Source of the DNA: Streptomyces asoensis
Lineage (GTDB): Bacteria; Actinomycetota; Actinomycetes; Streptomycetales; Streptomycetaceae
Assembly: GCF_013085465.1 (NCBI RefSeq)
Contig: NZ_CP049838.1
Span: 434,001 to 498,000 of the forward strand
Direction of reading: 5' to 3'
DNA: 64,000 bases
Shown: positions 1-8,394 of the stretch, piece after piece
Numbering within the stretch: the first letter of the stretch is position 1
Layout of the letters: every line of letters starts with the position of its first letter
The notes under the pieces: generated by a model
The model's input: the letters and a program-made list of their open reading frames with translations, nothing else
Told to the model about the DNA's origin: nothing
Databases searched by the model: none
Made by a program: the position numbers and the translations under genes

Positions 1-1
1 C

Positions 2-1309
2 CTGCATCACACCGGCCGGTTCACCATGGCCGACGCACTCGGCAGACGGCTGCCCGGCCGCGCGGTGCGCATCACCGCGTGTGTCGTCACCCTCGCCTCG
101 CTGGTGCCGATGATGGTCGTACAACTGGCCGGGGTGGGCCAGTTGCTGGCGTACGTCCTCGGTTTCTCCGACAGCGCGATGCGGACCGGCTGCATCGTCG
201 GGGCGGGCACCCTGATGATCAGCTACGCGGCCATCGGGGGCATGCGGGGTACCGCCCTGATCCAGATCCTCAAGACGGTGATCCTGCTCGGGTCCGGACT
301 GATCGTCGCCGGACTCATCCTGCACACCTTCGGCTGGAGCCCCCGGACCCTGTTCCAGACCGCCGCCCACGGCAGTGGCGCCGAGGAGAACTTCCTGCGC
401 TACGGCCTTCAGTTCGCCAACGGGCCGCACCGCGGCCTCGACATGGTGAGCACCCAGTGCGCCATCGTGCTGGGCGGCGCCTGTCTGCCGCACGTCACGA
501 TGCGGATGTACACCGCCGGCAGCGCTCCCCAGGTGCGCCGCGCGATGTCCTGGGCGATCTCGACGGTCACCCTGTTCATCGCCGTGATCACCGTCATCGG
601 CGTGGGCGCCACGGCCCTCATCGGGCGCGCGGGCGTCGCCGGAGCCGACCCGCGCGGCAACACCGCCTACCTGCTCGGTTCGCGCGCCGCGTTCGGGATG
701 CATCTCTCCCGCCCGGAGAGCCTGCTGTTCGCCACCGTCACGACGGCGATCTTCCTGACTCTGCTGGCCTCCGTGGCGAGCATGACGCTGGCCTGCGCCA
801 ACTCCCTGGCCCACGACATCGCCGCCGCCCGCCCCAACGTCTCGCCGCTGCGCGAGATGGCCCTGGCGCGGCTGGCCGCCCTGGCCGTCGGCCTCCCCGT
901 CATCCTGCTCGCCGTCATGGCCCAGCACCGCAGCCTCCAGCCCCTCGCCACCGTCTCCTTCTGCCTCGGCGCGTCGGCCATCGCCCCCGCCCTCGTCTAC
1001 AGCCTCTTCTGGCGGCGCTTCACACGCGCCGGCCTGCTGTGCACGCTCATCGGCGGATCGGTCAGCGTCCTCGTCCTGATGACCGGCACCAACCTCGTCT
1101 CCGGCTCTCCCGGATCGGCGTTCCCGGAAGTCGACTTCAACTGGTTCCCCTTCACGACCACAGCTCTCGTCTCGGTACCGGCGGGCTTCCTCTGCGGCCT
1201 GCTCGGCACCGTCCTGTCCGGCAGGAAGGCGACCGCACGCGAACGCGATCGCTACGCCGCCATCGAAGCCGTCCTCCTCGCCGGACCGCCAAGTCCCAGG
1301 AGCCGCTGA
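2..1309 (+). CDS. Sodium:solute symporter family permease, 3' part
   Basis: The reading frame is open from base 2, so the gene begins left of the window; the ATG at 26 is internal (the preceding codons read L-H-H-T-G-R-F-T, a typical loop of this family). About ten strongly hydrophobic segments follow, with the Gly-rich helix and 'SYAAIGGMRGTA' loop typical of the SSS family (acetate/pantothenate/proline Na+ symporters). It would sit in the cytoplasmic membrane and import a small organic substrate with Na+. The substrate cannot be told from this part. The C-terminus ends in a short basic cytoplasmic tail. Closest by look to ActP-type monocarboxylate symporters, but this is a family-level guess. 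Confidence 0.85.
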   Translation: MHHTGRFTMADALGRRLPGRAVRITACVVTLASLVPMMVVQLAGVGQLLAYVLGFSDSAMRTGCIVGAGTLMISYAAIGGMRGTALIQILKTVILLGSGLIVAGLILHTFGWSPRTLFQTAAHGSGAEENFLRYGLQFANGPHRGLDMVSTQCAIVLGGACLPHVTMRMYTAGSAPQVRRAMSWAISTVTLFIAVITVIGVGATALIGRAGVAGADPRGNTAYLLGSRAAFGMHLSRPESLLFATVTTAIFLTLLASVASMTLACANSLAHDIAAARPNVSPLREMALARLAALAVGLPVILLAVMAQHRSLQPLATVSFCLGASAIAPALVYSLFWRRFTRAGLLCTLIGGSVSVLVLMTGTNLVSGSPGSAFPEVDFNWFPFTTTALVSVPAGFLCGLLGTVLSGRKATARERDRYAAIEAVLLAGPPSPRSR

Positions 1310-1592
1310 ACCCGGCCCGGCCTGGACCGCCGTGAACCGCCCGGCCTGAACCGGACCGGCTGGACCGACCCGGACCGGACCGGCCCGGCCCGACGGCCTC
1401 GACATGTCCGACGGCCGGGACATGGGCCGCAGGGTGAGCAGCGGGCCGAAGGCCAGGCGCAGCCGTGTCCCCGAGCCGAGCATGATCGTTACTCCCGTTG
1501 CCGAACGGCCACCACGTGGTGAGCGCATCGGCATCCACTCATGTGTGCTCCGTCCGAGGCGCGCACACCGTCAGCGGAGAGGAACTGCTCTG

Positions 1593-2174
1593 GTGAGCGG
1601 CTGGATCACCGTCGGTCTCGGAACCGCCGCCGCGCTCTGCCCCCTGCCGGGCGCCGGCGGACCCGCGGTCGTCGTCCACACCACCCCCACCACCACGCAC
1701 GTGGTGATGTGTTCCGCCGACGGCTGGGTCGAGATCGGCGCCCCCTCCCGGCAGCGCCCCGCCGCCCCTTCGTCGCCTCCGCCCGCATCACGGCCACCGC
1801 GCACGCCGGTCCCTTCGACACGGGCGGAACAGGCAGCACAGGCGCCTCGCCCTGTCGGCGCCCCACCGGCTCCGTCCCCGTCGGGAGCCCCGCTCCCCCG
1901 GCCCGTCGAACACCGGGTGCCCGCGTCGGAACCGCTGCCCGAGGCCGACGCCGTCGTCGCCGACCCGCCCGCCCCCGCACCTGCCCTCGCACCCGCCCCG
2001 GCGCCCCGTGCCGCGCCCTTCCGCTGGGTGCCCCGCTTCCACTACGGCGGCGGCTCGGCACGTCCGGCACCCGCCGGCCTGTCCACCACGATGACCACCG
2101 TCGTGATCACCACCCCGGCCGTCCTGGCCGCCGCCGCGCTACGCCCGGGCTCCCGACGCCGAAACCGCGGCTGA
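1593..2174 (+). CDS. Proline-rich hypothetical protein with two hydrophobic ends
   Basis: The open frame extends up to 1404, but GTG 1593 is preferred because GGAGAGGA lies at 1576-1583 and the protein then starts with a hydrophobic stretch (VSGWITVGLGTAAALCPLPG). 193 aa: N-terminal hydrophobic segment, a short conserved-looking part ending in MCSADGWVEIG, a long Pro/Ala-rich linker (about residues 55-150), and a second hydrophobic segment before a basic C-terminus. I do not recognise a family. The layout suggests an envelope-spanning or wall-associated protein. Followed 82 bp later by the DUF4239 membrane gene on the same strand, so possibly co-transcribed. Confidence 0.45.
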   Translation: MSGWITVGLGTAAALCPLPGAGGPAVVVHTTPTTTHVVMCSADGWVEIGAPSRQRPAAPSSPPPASRPPRTPVPSTRAEQAAQAPRPVGAPPAPSPSGAPLPRPVEHRVPASEPLPEADAVVADPPAPAPALAPAPAPRAAPFRWVPRFHYGGGSARPAPAGLSTTMTTVVITTPAVLAAAALRPGSRRRNRG

Positions 2175-2256
2175 CCCGCCCACGGGCCGCCCTTCACCTC
2201 GTCCACTCGGCTTGCTCATCTGCTCATCTGCTCACCTCTCATCCTGGAGTCCTGCT

Positions 2257-3018
2257 GTGCCGGAATGGCTGATCTACACCCTGGCCTGCGCGCTGGTCTG
2301 CGCCTTCGTGGTCGCCGCCACCGTGATGCGTCACCGCCGCGTGGCGGACGACGAGGACACCTCGCAGACGCCCGACGTGCTCGAGTACATGGTGATGATG
2401 GTCGGCGTCGTCTACGCCATCGTCCTGGGCCTGGCGATCGCCGGCGTCTGGGAGGCACGCGGCGCCGCCGAGGACACCGTGCAGCGCGAGGCCCAGGCGC
2501 TGTACGAGATCGACCAGCGCCTGGATGTCTACCCCGCCGCCTTCCACACCCAGGTTCAACAGCACATCGACGCCTACGCCCGGCACGCCGTGACCACCGA
2601 GTGGCCGGCCATGGAGGACGACGGTCCGATCGACGCCACCGGGGGCCGACTGCTGACCCGCATCCGCAGCGACATCGCGCACCACACGCCCACCGACGAA
2701 CTCCAGGCCCAGGCCTACCAGCCGCTCCTCGACCAGGTCGCCGCCGCCGACGACGCGCGCCACCAGCGCCTCGACAGCGCCGGCAGCACCCTGCCGGGGG
2801 TGGTCTGGTTCGGCCTGATCGCCGGCGGGATCGTCACGCTCGGTCTGCTCTACGCGCTCCAGATCCGCCGCTCCGCCCGGGAGTTGATGCTGGCCACCGC
2901 GTTCAGCGCCCTGGTGGTCTTCCTGCTCTTCATGGTCTGGAGCTTCGACGCTCCCTTCGGCCACTCCGGCACCGACTCGGCTCAGCCGCTGCACGAGTTG
3001 TACGCGAGCACGACCTGA
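2257..3018 (+). CDS. DUF4239 (bestrophin-like) membrane protein
   Basis: GTG 2257 has CTGGAG about 7 nt upstream and opens directly into a membrane helix (VPEWLIYTLACALVCAFVVAA), so it is chosen over the ATG at 2212. 253 aa with helices at about 5-25, 45-65, 185-205 and 215-235, and a charged helical middle of about 110 residues. This pattern (two N-terminal helices, cytosolic helical domain, two C-terminal helices, motif VVYAIVLGLAIAGVW) fits the DUF4239 / bestrophin-like family of unknown function. The last codons and the stop are part of a 15-bp tandem duplication (3007-3036). Confidence 0.75.
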   Translation: MPEWLIYTLACALVCAFVVAATVMRHRRVADDEDTSQTPDVLEYMVMMVGVVYAIVLGLAIAGVWEARGAAEDTVQREAQALYEIDQRLDVYPAAFHTQVQQHIDAYARHAVTTEWPAMEDDGPIDATGGRLLTRIRSDIAHHTPTDELQAQAYQPLLDQVAAADDARHQRLDSAGSTLPGVVWFGLIAGGIVTLGLLYALQIRRSARELMLATAFSALVVFLLFMVWSFDAPFGHSGTDSAQPLHELYASTT

Positions 3019-3036
3019 GGCAGCACGACCTGAGGC
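3007..3036. repeat. 15-bp perfect tandem duplication across a stop codon
   Basis: AGCACGACCTGAGGC occurs twice head to tail at 3007-3021 and 3022-3036. The first copy contains the TGA stop of the DUF4239 gene (3016-3018), so the second copy lies in the 3' untranslated part. Likely a replication slippage product. Confidence 0.85.
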
Positions 3037-3048
3037 AGAAGGCTCGCA

Positions 3049-3077
3049 CCCGTATCCGTACCCGGATCATTTACGGG
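3049..3077. terminator. Possible terminator between convergent genes
   Basis: A hairpin can form from CCCGT at 3049 to ACGGG at 3077, with an inner perfect stem ATCCG-tacc-CGGAT. It lies between the convergent DUF4239 and LysR genes and overlaps the LysR stop codon. There is no T tract, so this is a weak call. Confidence 0.3.
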
Positions 3078-3982
3078 ACCGGGGACAGCCCTCGGGCAGG
3101 ATCGAGCTTGGTGAATGCTTGTCGGCTGTGCACGATCAACTCGCGCACGGCAGGGTTGTGCGTGCTCTTCCAGATCAGGGCGAGCACCGCCGGTGTTTCG
3201 ATGTCGTCGATGACGCGGGCCGTGAGCCGTTCACGGTAGCCGGCGGCCATCGACTCGCTGAGGACCGCGACACCCAGTCCGCGGGAAGCGAGGTCGGCGA
3301 TGGCATCCGCCGCGCCGGCTTGCAGCGCGACCGCGGGTTGCAGGCTCTGTGCGGCGCAGGCACGGTCGAACACCGCGCGCAGGCCGGTGCCGGGTGGCAT
3401 GCAGACGATCGGATGGGCGACCAGGTCGCGCAGAGTGACCCGGCGTTGTCCTGCCAAGGGGTGTCCCGTGGGAACAGCTGCGACGAGCCGCTCACTGATG
3501 ACCGTCAGCGAGTCCAGCCCGTCCGGGGCGGCGCCTGCGGTACCGATGAGGGCCAGATCGATGACGTCGGCGCGCACTCCCTCGATGAGCCTGTCGGAGT
3601 TGTCCTCCAGCAGCGAGATCTCCACACCCCGATGAACCCGGTGAAACGCGGCGAGGGCGTCGAACAGCGGGGTGAGGGTGCAGCCGATGACCATCCCGAC
3701 CGTGAGTCGGCCCCGGATCAGGTCGGTCACCTGCCCCACTGCCTGGCCGACCGCCTCAGCTGCGGCAAGTGCGGTGCGGGCGTGTTCGAGCGCGGCACTT
3801 CCCGCGACGGTCAGGGTGACGGTGCGCCCCGACCGGTCGAACAGCTCGGCTCCGAGTTCACGTTCCAGCCGGCGGATCTGGGCGCTGACGCCGGACTGGC
3901 TGATGTGGACTCGCCCGGCCGCCCGGGTGAAGTTCTGCTCTTCGGCGACCGCGACGAAGTACTCCAGCTGCCTCAGGTCCAT
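3071..3982 (-). CDS. LysR-family transcriptional regulator
   Basis: 303 aa starting at ATG 3982 (MDLRQLEYFVAVAEEQNFTR); the frame extends further upstream but this start matches the family exactly. Winged HTH in residues 1-60 (FTRAAGRVHISQSGVSAQIRRLE), then the periplasmic-binding-like effector domain (VGMVIGCTL... HRGVEISLLEDNSDRLIEG). Typical length. It is divergent from a SnoaL-like gene 98 bp away, which LysR proteins usually control together with themselves. The effector is unknown. Confidence 0.9.
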   Translation of the reverse strand: MDLRQLEYFVAVAEEQNFTRAAGRVHISQSGVSAQIRRLERELGAELFDRSGRTVTLTVAGSAALEHARTALAAAEAVGQAVGQVTDLIRGRLTVGMVIGCTLTPLFDALAAFHRVHRGVEISLLEDNSDRLIEGVRADVIDLALIGTAGAAPDGLDSLTVISERLVAAVPTGHPLAGQRRVTLRDLVAHPIVCMPPGTGLRAVFDRACAAQSLQPAVALQAGAADAIADLASRGLGVAVLSESMAAGYRERLTARVIDDIETPAVLALIWKSTHNPAVRELIVHSRQAFTKLDPARGLSPVP

Positions 3983-4004
3983 GACTGTGGATTCTAGCTT
4001 CCAG

Positions 4005-4020
4005 CCAATCCATCTGTTGG
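4005..4020. promoter_or_regulatory. Candidate LysR operator
   Basis: CCAA-N8-TTGG (4005-4020) is an inverted repeat in the 98-bp gap between the divergent LysR gene (start 3982) and the SnoaL-like gene (start 4081). Position fits a LysR recognition site; the arms are only 4 bp, so it may be chance. Confidence 0.3.
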
Positions 4021-4080
4021 ACTTCTGATCGGTGGGCGGCAAGGCTGGGGAGCATCGAAGCCGGACGTCAGGAGGAACCC

Positions 4081-4446
4081 ATGCAGGAGTACGAGAAGGC
4101 CGTGCGGCCCGAGGACATCACTCGCTTGTTCGTCGAACGATCCAACGCGGGTGACGCGGCCGGGGTCGCCGCGCTCTACGAAGAGGATGCGGTGCTGGCC
4201 TACCCGCCCGGGGAGCTGACGGTGGGGCGGGACGCGATCCGTGCGGTATGGGAGAAGGTGCTGGCCAACCGTCCCCGCTTCGAACCGGAACCGCCGCTGC
4301 CGACGCTGATCAGCGGCGACATCGCCCTGACCTCGACCCCGCCGAGGGACGGATCCGGCGCCCGGGCACAGGTCGTCCGACGCCAGCCTGACGGAAGCTG
4401 GCTGCGTGTGCTCGACCAGCCCGAGTTCGCCCCGCCCACCCGCTGA
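4081..4446 (+). CDS. SnoaL-like / ketosteroid-isomerase-fold protein
   Basis: 121 aa, ATG 4081 with GGAGGAA just upstream. The pattern FVERSNAGDAAGVAALYEEDAVLAYPPGELTVGRDAIRAVWEKVL is the classic N-terminal half of NTF2-fold DUF4440/SnoaL proteins: helix, 'Y-x-x-D-A', then 'G-R-x-A-I'. The C-terminus WLRVLDQPEFAPP fits the last strand. Such proteins are small-molecule-binding or isomerase-like; the substrate is unknown. Divergent from and probably controlled by the adjacent LysR regulator. Confidence 0.75.
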   Translation: MQEYEKAVRPEDITRLFVERSNAGDAAGVAALYEEDAVLAYPPGELTVGRDAIRAVWEKVLANRPRFEPEPPLPTLISGDIALTSTPPRDGSGARAQVVRRQPDGSWLRVLDQPEFAPPTR

Positions 4447-4469
4447 CCGGCGGTCACCCCGCGCTCGTC

Positions 4470-4830
4470 GTCCGTGGCGAGAAGTCGAGCCGGTCGTCAT
4501 CGCCGAGGTCGACGGCGAACGCGCGGGCTGCGTGTTCCTGGTCGCCGACGACCAACCGGGGGTGGCCAAGCTGCGAGTCCTGCTCGTCACCCCGGGCGTC
4601 CGGGGCCTCGGTCTGGACACCCGCCTCGTCGAGGAGTCCCCGACCTTCGCCCGCGAGCCGGCTACCAGCGCGTGACGCTGTGGACCACCGACAACCTCGT
4701 GTCCGCCCGCAGGATCCACGAACACTTCGGCTTCACCCTCGCCGACGAGGAGCCCCCTCACCGTTTCGGCCACGACCTCGTCGGTCAGAACTGGACCCTC
4801 GACCTCCACGAAGGCCTTGCGGAGGGTTGA
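4470..4830 (+). pseudogene. Broken GNAT N-acetyltransferase (C-terminal remnant)
   Basis: Two overlapping frames together spell the end of an acetyltransferase. The first reads VIAEVDGERAGCVFLVADDQPGVAKLRVLLVTPGVRGLG... and stops at 4675; the second resumes with AGYQRVTLWTTDNLVSARRIHEHFGFTLADEEPPHRFGHDLVGQNWTLDL and stops at 4830. Loss of one G near 4657 (GAGCCGGC for an expected GAGGCCGGC) explains the shift. The N-terminal half is missing. The C-terminal wording resembles the GNAT half of MarR-GNAT fusion proteins. Sequencing error cannot be excluded for the indel, but the missing 5' half argues for real decay. Confidence 0.8.
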
Positions 4831-4858
4831 CGACTCTGCCGTCGGCCCGAGACCGGCG

Positions 4859-5503
4859 CTACTCCGGCCTGCGGACCATGAAACTGCCGACGGTGCCTTC
4901 GGCCGGACCTTGCAGCAGCCGTGCGGTGACAACCAGCCCGGTCTGCTCCAGCAGTTCGGAGATCCGGTCCGCCGGCAGCCGATAGGACTCGAAGGGTGCG
5001 GGGTGGTCGCCATAGGCAAGCGTCCGACTCAGGTGCTCGCCCTTCCCCACACGGCAGACGAGCATCAGGTAGCCCCCGGGCGCAAGGGTGCGGTGGAATT
5101 CGGCGAACACAACCCGCAGCAACTCCGGCGGCGTGTGGTGCGTGGAGTAATAGGCCAGAATGCCGCCGAGTTCGTGATCCCCGAGCTCCAGCGCGGTCAT
5201 GGAACCCACTGTGAACCGCAGGTCCGGATGAGCCTTTCGGGCCAGTTCGATCATCTTCGGCGACACATCGACACCGAAGGCCGAGAGTCCCAGACCAGCC
5301 AGGTGCGCTGTCACCTTGCCGGGGCCGCACCCCACGTCTGCAACCGGCCCACGGCCGGAGTCCCTGACGAGTTCGGCGAACGCGGCCAGCATCGCGCGCG
5401 ACACCGGATCCAACTCCGCAGGGGGCTTGACGCTTGCTGCGTAGTCGGCGGCGACGGTGTCGTACGACTCACGGACCGCAGAGAGGTAGGAGGTATCAGG
5501 CAC
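4859..5503 (-). CDS. Class I SAM-dependent methyltransferase
   Basis: 214 aa, GTG start at 5503. Motif I is VADVGCGPGKVTAHLAGLG (about residues 54-72), followed by the acidic strand-2 residue in FGVDVSPKMIELAR, then GSMTALELGD, and the post-motif LAPGGYLMLV. This is a complete Rossmann methyltransferase of the Methyltransf_11/25 type. Substrate not predictable. Stands alone between a broken acetyltransferase and a repeat patch. Confidence 0.85.
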   Translation of the reverse strand: MPDTSYLSAVRESYDTVAADYAASVKPPAELDPVSRAMLAAFAELVRDSGRGPVADVGCGPGKVTAHLAGLGLSAFGVDVSPKMIELARKAHPDLRFTVGSMTALELGDHELGGILAYYSTHHTPPELLRVVFAEFHRTLAPGGYLMLVCRVGKGEHLSRTLAYGDHPAPFESYRLPADRISELLEQTGLVVTARLLQGPAEGTVGSFMVRRPE

Positions 5504-5553
5504 ACCGCAAACCTAAAGGGGACCACTGACCTCGGCAGCCGAATTCCCCTTGG

Positions 5554-5608
5554 TGATCCGCGAGTTGTCGTTACTGATCCACGGGTTGTCGTCGCTGATC
5601 CACGGGCG
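5554..5608. repeat. 21-bp tandem repeat, about 2.6 copies
   Basis: A unit starting TGATCC-C/A-CG-A/G-G (21 bp) is repeated at 5554-5574, 5575-5595 and, partially, from 5596. It lies in the 116-bp gap between two minus-strand genes. Could be slippage or closely spaced protein-binding sites. Confidence 0.75.
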
Positions 5609-5619
5609 ACCCCGCGCCA

Positions 5620-6264
5620 CTACCCCGTCAGCTCCGCCAGCCACGGATGTCCGGGGTGCACACGGTCCAGCCACTCACTGAGGCGATCCCGCCGCGCCCG
5701 GCCCAGCAGCGGCAGCATCCCGTCGAAGTCCGCCTGATCCTTGGGCCGCGTCGCCTTCGCTTTGAACAGCAGCACCAACTCCGGTACCAGGTAGGGGATC
5801 CCGTCCACCGTCCGCTCGATGATCGCGTCGTACGGCAGCCGCAGACTCTCGTCCCGCCGACAGATCCATGTCCTGCCCTCGTGCGGCTCACGAAAGACAT
5901 CGAACAGGAACCGACCGCTTGCCGGATCCCGGAGCCAGGTCTGATGCGTGGCCGCCAGCGCCTCAGCTCCCGCCCCGGCCCAGACCCGTCCCGAACCCAC
6001 CGCGTCCCACGCGTACTCGGGGAAGCGGTCTCCAATCTCCGGGAATCCCGCCGCGGGCACCGCGATCTCCAGATCGCCGTGCGGCCGCGACTGCTCCCCG
6101 CGAAACAGATCCAGCGCCCACCCCGCGGCGATGCACCAGGGCGTACCCACCCCACCCAACCGCTCCGCGACCTGCTCCGGCCCCCAGGCCTCCGCCCACC
6201 GGGCATGCAGTTCGTCCGCATCGGGCACAGCGCCGCCGGGCGGCAGGGGTTCGGTCATCGGCAC
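5620..6264 (-). CDS. Nucleotidyltransferase-fold protein (aminoglycoside adenylyltransferase-like domain)
   Basis: 214 aa. GTPWCIAAGWALDLFRGEQSRPHGDLEIAVPAAGF carries the 'GGWALD...R.HGDxEI' signature of nucleotidyltransferase-like proteins related to the aminoglycoside-2''-adenylyltransferase family. The C-terminal half ends in the usual helical RPKDQADFDGMLPLLGRARRDRLSEWL. Here the first Gly of the usual GGW is Ala (AGW) and the second acidic residue is Glu. Many members have no proven resistance role, so resistance should not be assumed. ATG 6264 or 6258 are both possible starts. Confidence 0.75.
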   Translation of the reverse strand: MPMTEPLPPGGAVPDADELHARWAEAWGPEQVAERLGGVGTPWCIAAGWALDLFRGEQSRPHGDLEIAVPAAGFPEIGDRFPEYAWDAVGSGRVWAGAGAEALAATHQTWLRDPASGRFLFDVFREPHEGRTWICRRDESLRLPYDAIIERTVDGIPYLVPELVLLFKAKATRPKDQADFDGMLPLLGRARRDRLSEWLDRVHPGHPWLAELTG

Positions 6265-6444
6265 AACTTACTTCTACCAGCCGCTTGGTGGGGTCCTTGT
6301 CCGGACACCGAACGCAGGCCCCGACGCTGAAGCTCACCGACAGGGTAGGCGTGGACGACCCGTTGAGGTCGCGCAAATTGACCCATGATCCCGACCTCAA
6401 AATGCACCCCGTCACCGGTCGCTCGGCTCTCTAGAGTCGTAGCC

Positions 6445-7005
6445 ATGACGAAGAAGAACGAGACCACGCAGACCACGCAGACCACGCAGACCGCTCAGAC
6501 CGCTCAGACCGCTCAGACCGCGAACTTCGCCCCGATCCTCACCCGCGCCGCCGACGCCGAGACGACTCGTGATCCCAGCAGTGTCATGACGCTTCTCGCG
6601 GACTCCGGCCACACCGGCGGGCGGCTCACCAGCTACCGGTCGACATTCGCCGAAGGCGCGGTCGGAGCACCCGCCCACCTGCACACCAAGGCGTCCGAGG
6701 CGTTCTTCGTGATCGACGGCGCGCTCCAGGTGCTGGTGGGCGAGGAGATCAGCGTCCTGGAGGCGGGCGACTTCCTCGTCGTGCCGCCGCACACCCCGCA
6801 CGCCTTCGCCGCGGCGCCCGGCAGGACGGCCGACGTACTGTTCGTCTTCACCCCGGGCGCCGACCGCTTCGACTACTTGCGGCTCCTCGGCCGGGTGATG
6901 CGCGGCGAGGCCGACCCGCAGGAGATCAAGGACTCCTCGGAGCGGTTCGACAACCACTACGTCGACAGCCCGGCATGGCGCGAGGTACTCGCCGCGCGCG
7001 GCTGA
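6445..7005 (+). CDS. Cupin-domain protein with repetitive N-terminus
   Basis: 186 aa from ATG 6445 (MTKKNE). Residues 7-24 are six tandem tripeptides (TTQ then TAQ), encoded by a 9-bp repeat. From about residue 55 there is a cupin: APAHLHTKASEAFFVIDGALQVLVG supplies the H-x-H...E metal set (with L between the His), and DFLVVPPHTPHAFAA the second motif with its His. Likely a small metal-binding beta-barrel enzyme or sensor of unknown substrate. The N-terminal repeat is probably unstructured. Confidence 0.8.
   Translation: MTKKNETTQTTQTTQTAQTAQTAQTANFAPILTRAADAETTRDPSSVMTLLADSGHTGGRLTSYRSTFAEGAVGAPAHLHTKASEAFFVIDGALQVLVGEEISVLEAGDFLVVPPHTPHAFAAAPGRTADVLFVFTPGADRFDYLRLLGRVMRGEADPQEIKDSSERFDNHYVDSPAWREVLAARG
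6463..6516 (+). repeat. 9-bp coding tandem repeat (6 units)
   Basis: Three copies of ACCACGCAG are followed by three of ACCGCTCAG, coding (TTQ)3(TAQ)3 at the N-terminus of the cupin protein. The repeat number should be prone to slippage without disturbing the frame. Confidence 0.9.
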
Positions 7006-7063
7006 GGCGCTGACGACGTGACGTCGCATGACCCACCTGCACATGCGTCCAAGGCCAGTCGGT

Positions 7064-7093
7064 CAGTGCCAGTGCCAGTGCCAGTGTCAGTGG
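7064..7093. repeat. Hexamer tandem repeat CAGTGN, 5 units
   Basis: CAGTGC three times, then CAGTGT and CAGTGG, directly upstream of the SMI1/KNR4 gene (ATG 7113). It takes the place of the expected promoter-proximal region. Confidence 0.85.
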
Positions 7094-7112
7094 TGGCGGA
7101 TACGGTCTGCAC

Positions 7113-7799
7113 ATGGTTGATCAGTGGGCGGGGACACGCGATCGTGTCGTGGCGCTGGGAGTTCAGTCGGCGAGCAGTGAAGTGTTCGGCTCGCGCGGGC
7201 ACCGGTGGGTCCTGGACGAACCACTCACTGAGGCCGAGCTCACTGAACTCGAAGAGCAGATAGGTGTCAGGCTGCCGGAGGAGTACCGGACCTTCCTCCT
7301 CCACGTCGCCGCAGGCGGTGCCGGCCCCGCTCACGGCCTATTTCCCGTGCGACGGGTGCAGGGCCGCTGGCGTTGGGAAGGCGACGGCGCCGACCTGGCC
7401 GAGATCTCCATGCTCGCTGAGCCGTTCCCTGAGCGGGGCCCGGACCCCAAGACCGTCGAGGAACTCCTCGCCCAGCGCCCCGAGGAAGAGGACTTCGACG
7501 AGATCGAGAACTTCGACGACGCCATGGAAGCCTGGGATGAGCAGTGGGACGCCCTCATGTTCGCTCCCGAGCGCACCGTCGGCGCCATCGTGATCTGCCA
7601 CCTCGGCTGCGCCCTGCGAGAGTGGCTGATCATCAGTGGCAGTCACCGAGGGACGGTCTGGTCCGACGGCCGGGTGGACGACGTCGACCTCGCGCCACTC
7701 CTGGACGACGACAAGAAGCCGGTGACTTTCGCCCGCTGGTACACCGGCTGGCTGGAGAGGGCCGAACACACGGCACTGCCGACGTCGTCGGGCGTCTGA
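7113..7799 (+). CDS. SMI1/KNR4 (SUKH-1) family protein
   Basis: 228 aa. The signature LTEAELTELEEQIGVRLPEEYRTFLLHVAAGGAGPAHGLFPV (residues 38-80) is the classic start of SUKH proteins. The C-terminus has ALREWLIISGSHRGTVWSDGRVDDVDLAPL, also typical. The middle is very acidic. SUKH proteins are often immunity proteins against polymorphic or contact-dependent toxins, but many standalone Streptomyces copies have no known partner; no toxin gene is adjacent here. Confidence 0.88.
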   Translation: MVDQWAGTRDRVVALGVQSASSEVFGSRGHRWVLDEPLTEAELTELEEQIGVRLPEEYRTFLLHVAAGGAGPAHGLFPVRRVQGRWRWEGDGADLAEISMLAEPFPERGPDPKTVEELLAQRPEEEDFDEIENFDDAMEAWDEQWDALMFAPERTVGAIVICHLGCALREWLIISGSHRGTVWSDGRVDDVDLAPLLDDDKKPVTFARWYTGWLERAEHTALPTSSGV

Positions 7800-7880
7800 C
7801 GCACTCCTCGGCCGTCGGTGGCGACGGCTGAGCTTCACTGCGTCGGCGGCGTCGGGCGGGTACCCCGCTGGGGTGCCGGG

Positions 7881-8108
7881 TCAGGCGAGGGGCTCGTGGT
7901 TGACCCAGATCGCCTTGTACGGGCGGCGGGCCTGCCAGCTGTCGATGAACTCGCCGATACCGGGGAGGGCGAAGGCGGTGTCGAGGGCGTCGAGGTCGGC
8001 CAGGCCGAGCTGGACGACGGCGGAAGCGACGGCCACCGGGGCGTGGTCGTCGCCGGGGACGCGCAGGTGGTGGCGGGCGGCGAAGGACTGGAAGGGCGTC
8101 CGCGGCAA
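7881..8108 (-). pseudogene. Unidentified C-terminal fragment abutting a LysR remnant
   Basis: A 75-codon minus-strand frame beginning at a TTG (8108) with no clear ribosome site reads as ordinary protein (HLRVPGDDHAPVAVASAVVQLGLADLDALD ... PYKAIWVNHEPLA). It looks like the 3' end of a larger gene whose 5' part was lost where the plus-strand LysR fragment begins (about 8110). I do not recognise the family. It may also be a complete small protein. Confidence 0.4.
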
Positions 8109-8110
8109 CG

Positions 8111-8367
8111 GGGTGCCCGGTATCGAGCCCGTCGCCGGGTTCGGTCCCGAGGTCGCCGACGGTGCCGAGCTGACGCATATGGTCCTGCTGGGACGAGCGA
8201 TCGCGGTGCTGCCGCGATCGCTGGCCCGGCCACAGCATCCGGGGCTCGTTCATGTTCCGGTGGCCGACGCGCCGCGTAGTGCGCTGGTCCTCGCCTGGGG
8301 GCAGGAGGACCGGCGGCGACTGGTCGCGGACTTCGTCGCCTCAGCGGTGGAGGCGGCGCAGGGCTGA
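8111..8367 (+). pseudogene. LysR-family regulator, 3' fragment only
   Basis: The frame ending at 8367 reads GPEVADGAELTHMVLLGRAIAVLPRSLARPQHPGLVHVPVADAPRSALVLAWGQEDRRRLVADFVASA, the typical last ~75 residues of the effector domain of LysR regulators. There is no HTH or N-terminal domain upstream; opposite-strand sequence from another gene meets it at about 8110. A deletion has fused two gene ends. Confidence 0.75.
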
Positions 8368-8394
8368 GGCCGTACCGCCACCACTCCGGCACTT

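Noticed and set aside
5620..6264. Aminoglycoside resistance gene
   Set aside because: Only the general nucleotidyltransferase-like fold is supported; the sequence does not show substrate specificity.
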